64,000 nucleotides of DNA from Limnomonas spitsbergensis (taxonomy: Eukaryota > Chlorophyta > Chlorophyceae > Chlamydomonadales), in NCBI GenBank assembly GCA_037349105.1, contig JAYJMM010000062.1:709001-773000 (forward strand). The letters are read 5' to 3'. The position numbers were made by a program, and so were the translations under genes. Position 1 is the stretch's first letter. Every line of letters begins with the position of its first letter. Under the pieces are notes generated by a model. The model was given only the letters and a program-made list of their open reading frames with translations, did no database searches and was not told where the DNA came from. This document shows positions 59,410 through 64,000 of this stretch, piece by piece.

Positions 59410-61992
59410 TCAGCTCATACCTGATCTACTGCCGGCAGGGTTTGCTGCTGCCGGGGCCTTCAGCCATGGGCTGCTCAAATATGGGTCCCGATAGGCCCCC
59501 TGATGGCTCCCCTGTGGCCCTCCCAATGTGCGTTCATCCACTCCCTTTGTCACCAGCACTGCATCCCACTGTCTGACCCACCTGGATGACGAGGGCAAGC
59601 TCATACCTCCGGCATCACCCCTCCCTAGCGGCCGCATGAGGACGGGGGATGAGAGCCCTCCACTGCCAGATCTCCCGCGACCGATAGGGCTGCCTCCGGC
59701 TGAGCCGCCGCCCATGCTGACGCCGGATTCTCCCCTCCCCAACAGCAGCTGTCCCACCCCGTCCCCTGACGACCGCGAGACAGACCGCGGCAGACTCACA
59801 CTGCCCCCGCCATCTGCTAGGGAGGGCAGAGGTGGGCGATGCGGAGAGGGCGAATCTGCAGCCGCGTTCAACGCCGCCGCCGCCGCCGCCGCGGCTGTGC
59901 CACCCACGGGGCTGCCCAGGGGCGAGCCCGGGACTCGGCAGGTCACCATCAACGAGGACTTGCTCCTCGACGGCGGCGTCGGCCGTTTTATGACCGGGCT
60001 GTTGAGAGGGGACACGTGTTTAGCCTGCAGAGAGAGCAGGGGACCCTCGGAAATGGTGGCATCAAAGGGCGTCCACTTCGGGGAGGAGGGGGAGACAGGA
60101 GGCCGAGGCACGCCGCTGCTGCTGCGTATCTCGCCCACCCCGCTGACAACATCGCCTTTCGCAGCCGCAGCCGCAGCTGCCGCCACCGCCGCCGTTGCCT
60201 CCCTGCGCAAGCTCTGTTGGTGCACGAGGTGACTCTGCTGAATCTGGTACCTGAGCGACGTTCCTCCGGTCGGGGAACCACCGCCCAAGCCGCCGCCAGT
60301 GATGCTGCCGTTCATGCTGATGCTGAGGCCCGTGAGGACCCTCCTTGTTGGCCGCAGCGGACAGGCAAAACCTCCGTCAGACTTGGGCCGCGGCGCAAGA
60401 GCGACCGTAGAGGGCAGCAAGATCTGCGGTGGGGGCGAGGGGCGCAGCTGCAAAGCCGACAGCAGCTGAGGTGCGCCGCGGCCGCCGGCGCCGGATACGC
60501 GATTTGCAGGGTCTTGCGTCACCGTCGCCGTCAAAGCTGTTGGTTGGCTGTTGAGGGGCGAGCCGGGCGGTGAAGGCGAGGTGAGGCCGAAGTCCATCGC
60601 ACCTGGAGCAGACCCCTACAGGTCAGGGTCCAGGGTGCAAGGTTTAGGGTCAGCGGTCAGGGGTCAATGAACCATTGTTCAGTGTCCAGTCTTTTGGGTT
60701 CTGGGGTCAGAGAACTAGGTCCAGGGCTCAGGGTTCATGATTCAAGGTCATAGGTTTCATAACTAGGGAATGCAGATGGGTGGATTAAGATGGTGCATGT
60801 GGTGAATGCAAAAGAGCCCCCACCCCTGAACCTCAAACCTGCAAGCTCCATCCTTAAACCTGAAGTACCTAGCCATAAGACCTGATTCTTCAGCCCTCAG
60901 CTCTTATTCGTGATTCCTGATCCCTTAACCACGTTTCCTGACTCCCAAGCCCCAGGCCCTCGATCATCACCTTCTCATCCACGTCCTGGCCTGACCACAG
61001 ATCCTACTCGATTCTCAAACACAGATTGTTCTCTTGAGTAACAGTAAGACACTTATACGTTTCAGTCCTTATCCTCACCGGTGCTCTAATCACTGGCCCA
61101 TTTCGGTGTTGTCCCGCGCTCATCTGTGCCGCCAGCATGCGGTTTCGAGCGGTGGACGGAGCGGCGCCCGCGTTTGAGGGGCTCACTGCTTCGATTGCCG
61201 CGGTCGCAATGGCCGCCATCTACAGGTGGAGACATCAGGAAGGGAAGGGGTAACAACAAAGCTGGCCACTGCATAGTTTAGGGGGCTTACGCTACATTTC
61301 AGCTAGATTTCAGCTGAAATCTGAGAGGTCCTGGTGCAGCAAGCCTTGCAGCATGGGCCTACGGACGTAGGCCGGTCAAGGTTTGGTCACCATCGGCCCA
61401 TAGGTGGCATGAGGGAGGGGATGTTTAGTGAAAAGGGTGAGCTGGGGAGGTCAGAGAACAACTTTATTTATAACAACTTTTTATAAACTCCCCTGGACAA
61501 TGGAATGTAGCCTTTTCAGCGCAATACTGTAATGATTTATATGAGCATAGCAGCCTGTTCAGCCTGTTCATGGTCTTCAGGGAGTAAATGTTCAGTTTGT
61601 TCAGTCTGTTCCAAGGTGTTCGGGGTGTTCAACCGTTCAGCCTGTTCAGCCTGTTTGGGGTGTTCGAGGTGTTCAGCCTGTTCTGTCTGTTCAGCCTGTT
61701 CAGGCCTTTCAACTCATTTACTTCAGCTCAGCTTATTCTGACCATGTTGTCAGCAGCTGCTGGCGGTGCATCGTCGTAGTTACCTTGGTTGCCAGCTGTT
61801 GCGCCATGCTGCCGCTCCCGCCGCCCACAACGTCGACCACCGCAGGCAGCTGCTGCTGGGACTGCCCGAATGAAGAGCGTATCAGCGAAGCCCGCATGAC
61901 CTCCCGGCTGCTGAGGGAGGCGCCGCTGGATCCGGCAAGCTGCAAACGACCGGCACTGTCACTGCCGGCCGCCGCTGAGCTGGCTCCGTTGC
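59410..61992 (-). CDS. Unrecognised Ser/Pro/Gly/Ala-rich protein, 5' end not found
   Basis: Three minus-strand exons join in phase: 61992-61784, 61219-61079 and 60615-59410 (stop TGA). They encode about 518 residues. The first acceptor is phase 1, so at least one upstream exon is missing from the model. The protein is rich in Ser, Pro, Gly and Ala, with repeated SP/SPS motifs (GSPLGSPVGG, SPLNSPVIKRP), an Ala run with CCG/GCC codons, and a less biased C-terminus (SRWVRQWDAVLVTKGVDERT). Many SP/TP sites could be phosphorylated by proline-directed kinases. I recognise no domain and assign no function. The open frame on the opposite strand (59528-60232) is a shadow. Coding is supported by three agreeing splice phases and clean GT-AG sites. 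Confidence 0.6.
61330..61412. repeat. Dispersed repeat family A copy
   Basis: Carries CCTGGTGCAGCAAGCCTTGC, GGCCGGTCAAGGTTTGGTCA and CATCGGCCC, matching stretches at 23868, 25483, 37080, 48745 and 53280. Confidence 0.55.
61540..61725. repeat. Degenerate TTCAGCCTG minisatellite
   Basis: Around 18 imperfect 9-10 bp units of TTCAGCCTG/TTCAGTCTG/TTCGGGGTG in the intron between the first two exons of the Ser/Pro-rich gene. Confidence 0.85.
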
Positions 61993-64000
61993 CTGCAGAA
62001 AGAGTAACAACCAACCACACCACACAACGTCGGTTGATTGCAATTGTTTCAGGATCAGGGGTCCTCGGCCAATAGCAGCGCAAACATGGCAATCAGCAGA
62101 TGCCGACCATTACTCTGGACCAGTACGGCAGTGCCCTGGTGACTTCTGGGTTTTTGGAATTTATGGTGACCTTTTTATTTTCTAGCTTACCGATTCTCAT
62201 GCTTTCTCTGTTCCTTTTGTTTACATGCAGTGTGGCCCTTCTAGAACAGGGCATTGGGTGGGTGTCTAAGTTTCAAGCCCATGGGCGAAAGTCACTCACT
62301 GCTCCCAAGCACAGTTTTCCACCATTCGGGCAGCGCCATGCAGAGAAAGCGCAGTCTGTCGCCATGCAGAACGCATTCTACATGGCATATCAGACTGTGG
62401 GGACCTGTCCGCAACAGAGACCGCCCCGTTAGAATGACAGCAGCAAATGCCACGTCAGCATGGTAATAGCTGACAACCTAGAGACGTGGCTATTTTTTTA
62501 AAGCCATGGGTTACCAGCCATTCGCTTGGCACTGGCAACGCAATAGCTGTTTTTATCTCCATCCAGAAACGGGGCTTCCTTAACAGGACAGACTCGGCAT
62601 GTTCAATCGATCTCAAATCTGCCCATGTCGAATTGTCGAGTTGCACATGCGGCTGAATGCCCCTCTCTAGGCCGGGCCAGGCCGGGCACGCGCGTCAATC
62701 AGGCAGGCAGTCAGATACCGGCTTTCACTCCTTCTGTCATACCGGCAGTCTGGAGATTTCATTCGTATTCACGCACTTTGAGTGCTTCAACTCGTGCATG
62801 CTTTTAATTCTGCTGCCGCTTAGCCTTCAACCACCCGCAGTGTCCCAATTTGTCATGCATAAGTAGTTGATCAGTCATGTCGAGTTGCTGATATTGGAAA
62901 ACTGTTTCGATGCATCGTCCCACCCACCTCCCCGTCCATCACACGCACCCATATGCAGCTACGACGTCGCCTTCTTTCCTGGCCACTGGGTCTCGCACGA
63001 AGCACCACTTGAGGGTGGCGATTGTTCACTCAGTAGGAATCTCAACACTAGAGATGAAGAATTCTAATGACTCTCCAAGGGGATGGAGGGTGACCAGAAA
63101 TGCTCCGCACGTCACATGAACGTGATACGGAGTACGGTAATGTTACTTCGTCGGCCTTAAAACGGAGTTCCTTCCTTTCCTTTCCAACATGGCAAAATGG
63201 CCGACACCAATAGAGATCGCGTCGCGTCGGTCTAGGTGTATGAACTTTGGGGACTCTGGCTCGCCTGCGTCTTTATACGGACGTACAGTGAAAGAAAGAA
63301 AGAAAACTCCTAAGCGTGGCTTGAGGAATAATACGGGATTTTAAATGCCGTACACCGGGAGACAAAAACCTGGTGGTTAAGGAGGGTCGTCAAGGGGTAC
63401 CGGACAATAATGGGCAGGGGAGTTTTCAAGATGGCGACGTTGACGAAGGATGTTTATATGGCATCGTATGGTATGCTTGGTGAGACGGCTGGGGACGGAG
63501 GAGATGTCGTGTTTGGAGACACCGAGCATGCTGAGGATTTATCGGCAGGACGAAAGAGGAAGCCTGCGGTTCCCAGAAGGATGATATGTGTATGAGAAGA
63601 CGGAAGGCGGGGAAGGATGAGGGGGAGGGGGCACGGTCGGCGTAGGATCAGGTGGAAGGGCAGGATGGAGAACGGGTGCCAAGGAAACTGTCCAGCAGTG
63701 ATTATTTTAAGGCGTGGTATACCACGAATTGTGGTAAAACGGGGGGGTAATCGACCCTGGCCATCGTGGTAAAATCTAGGTCAGCGAATTTTGCAATCGT
63801 GACAGGTCATTTAGTCAAACTGCCCTTCAGACAACCATTCCGACGCGAAGATAAGTAAAAATTCGAAAGGCCGTAGCGATGGCGTTTGGAAATGTGTTAG
63901 GGGCGCTGAGACGAATGCCTTTCAAGGCAGGGTTAGCAGGGTCGTACTTCGACGAGGGCGAATTGCGATAATTGCGAAGGGAGTGGCTGCAAGATCTCGG
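61993..64000. other. Right-end region, no supported gene
   Basis: A family B repeat lies at 63280-63372. Short open frames at 63410-63595 and 63879-63971 have no recognisable domain. Upstream exons of the Ser/Pro-rich gene may lie here or beyond but could not be identified. Confidence 0.45.

Noticed and set aside
59528..60573. Two plus-strand frames of 234 and 244 codons
   Set aside because: They are antisense shadows of the G/C-rich exon of the minus-strand Ser/Pro-rich gene, which has consistent splice phases on its own strand.
63410..63595. 61-codon frame starting MGRGVFKMATLTKDVYM
   Set aside because: There is no domain, no splice support and no family resemblance; too weak to call.

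Overview
Eukaryotic nuclear DNA, most likely from a green alga of the prasinophyte or early chlorophyte kind. The evidence is a four-exon centrin (caltractin) very close to green-algal flagellar centrins, a DUF1517 gene of the oxygenic-phototroph FLAP1 family, canonical GT-AG introns, CCCTAAA-type (plant-type telomere-like) tracts in introns, and Ala/Gln-rich protein insertions. The algal assignment is inference; exact species cannot be read from the window. Coding density is low: six protein genes, all intron-rich, plus one tRNA, with long repeat-rich introns and intergenic DNA.

Layout. 1-6782 (+): 3' part of a low-complexity gene with a TPX2-like microtubule-binding motif. 6783-11017: intergenic. 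11018-20844 (+): a predicted N-myristoylated ankyrin-repeat protein with a RING-like C-terminus. 20845-25096: 3'-to-3' intergenic DNA with tandem repeats. 25097-35181 (-): a complete FLAP1/DUF1517 homologue whose 7-kb last intron is mostly a 6-kb C-rich/G-rich minisatellite. 36194-38503 (+): centrin, divergent from FLAP1. 38504-47198: transposon-rich intergenic DNA with a tRNA-Glu(UUC), a MITE with 29-bp inverted repeats, a recent non-autonomous LTR element with 5-bp target duplication, and a decayed LINE 3' end. 47199-56035 (+): a CCCH zinc finger fused to a CCR4/Angel-type deadenylase (EEP) domain with all catalytic motifs. 56036-59409: intergenic. 59410-61992 (-): an unrecognised Ser/Pro/Gly/Ala-rich protein. 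The remainder to 64000 shows only repeat fragments.

The exon models were built by hand from GT/AG sites and checked for phase. For five genes every exon junction is phase-consistent, with one ANK-RING exon (its 3' end) and the 5' ends of two genes unresolved.

The most striking signal is a shared structural habit of five of the six genes: introns and 3' flanks carry several decayed tandem copies of the neighbouring exon edge, each with a recognisable splice acceptor or donor ('ghost exon edges'). They occur in the TPX2-like, ANK-RING, FLAP1, centrin and CCR4 genes. The 6-kb minisatellite itself begins exactly at a splice donor and repeats the donor-proximal intron sequence. Many introns are also G-rich at the 5' half and C-rich at the 3' half on the sense strand. 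Together these suggest that introns here grow by repeated local duplication across splice sites.
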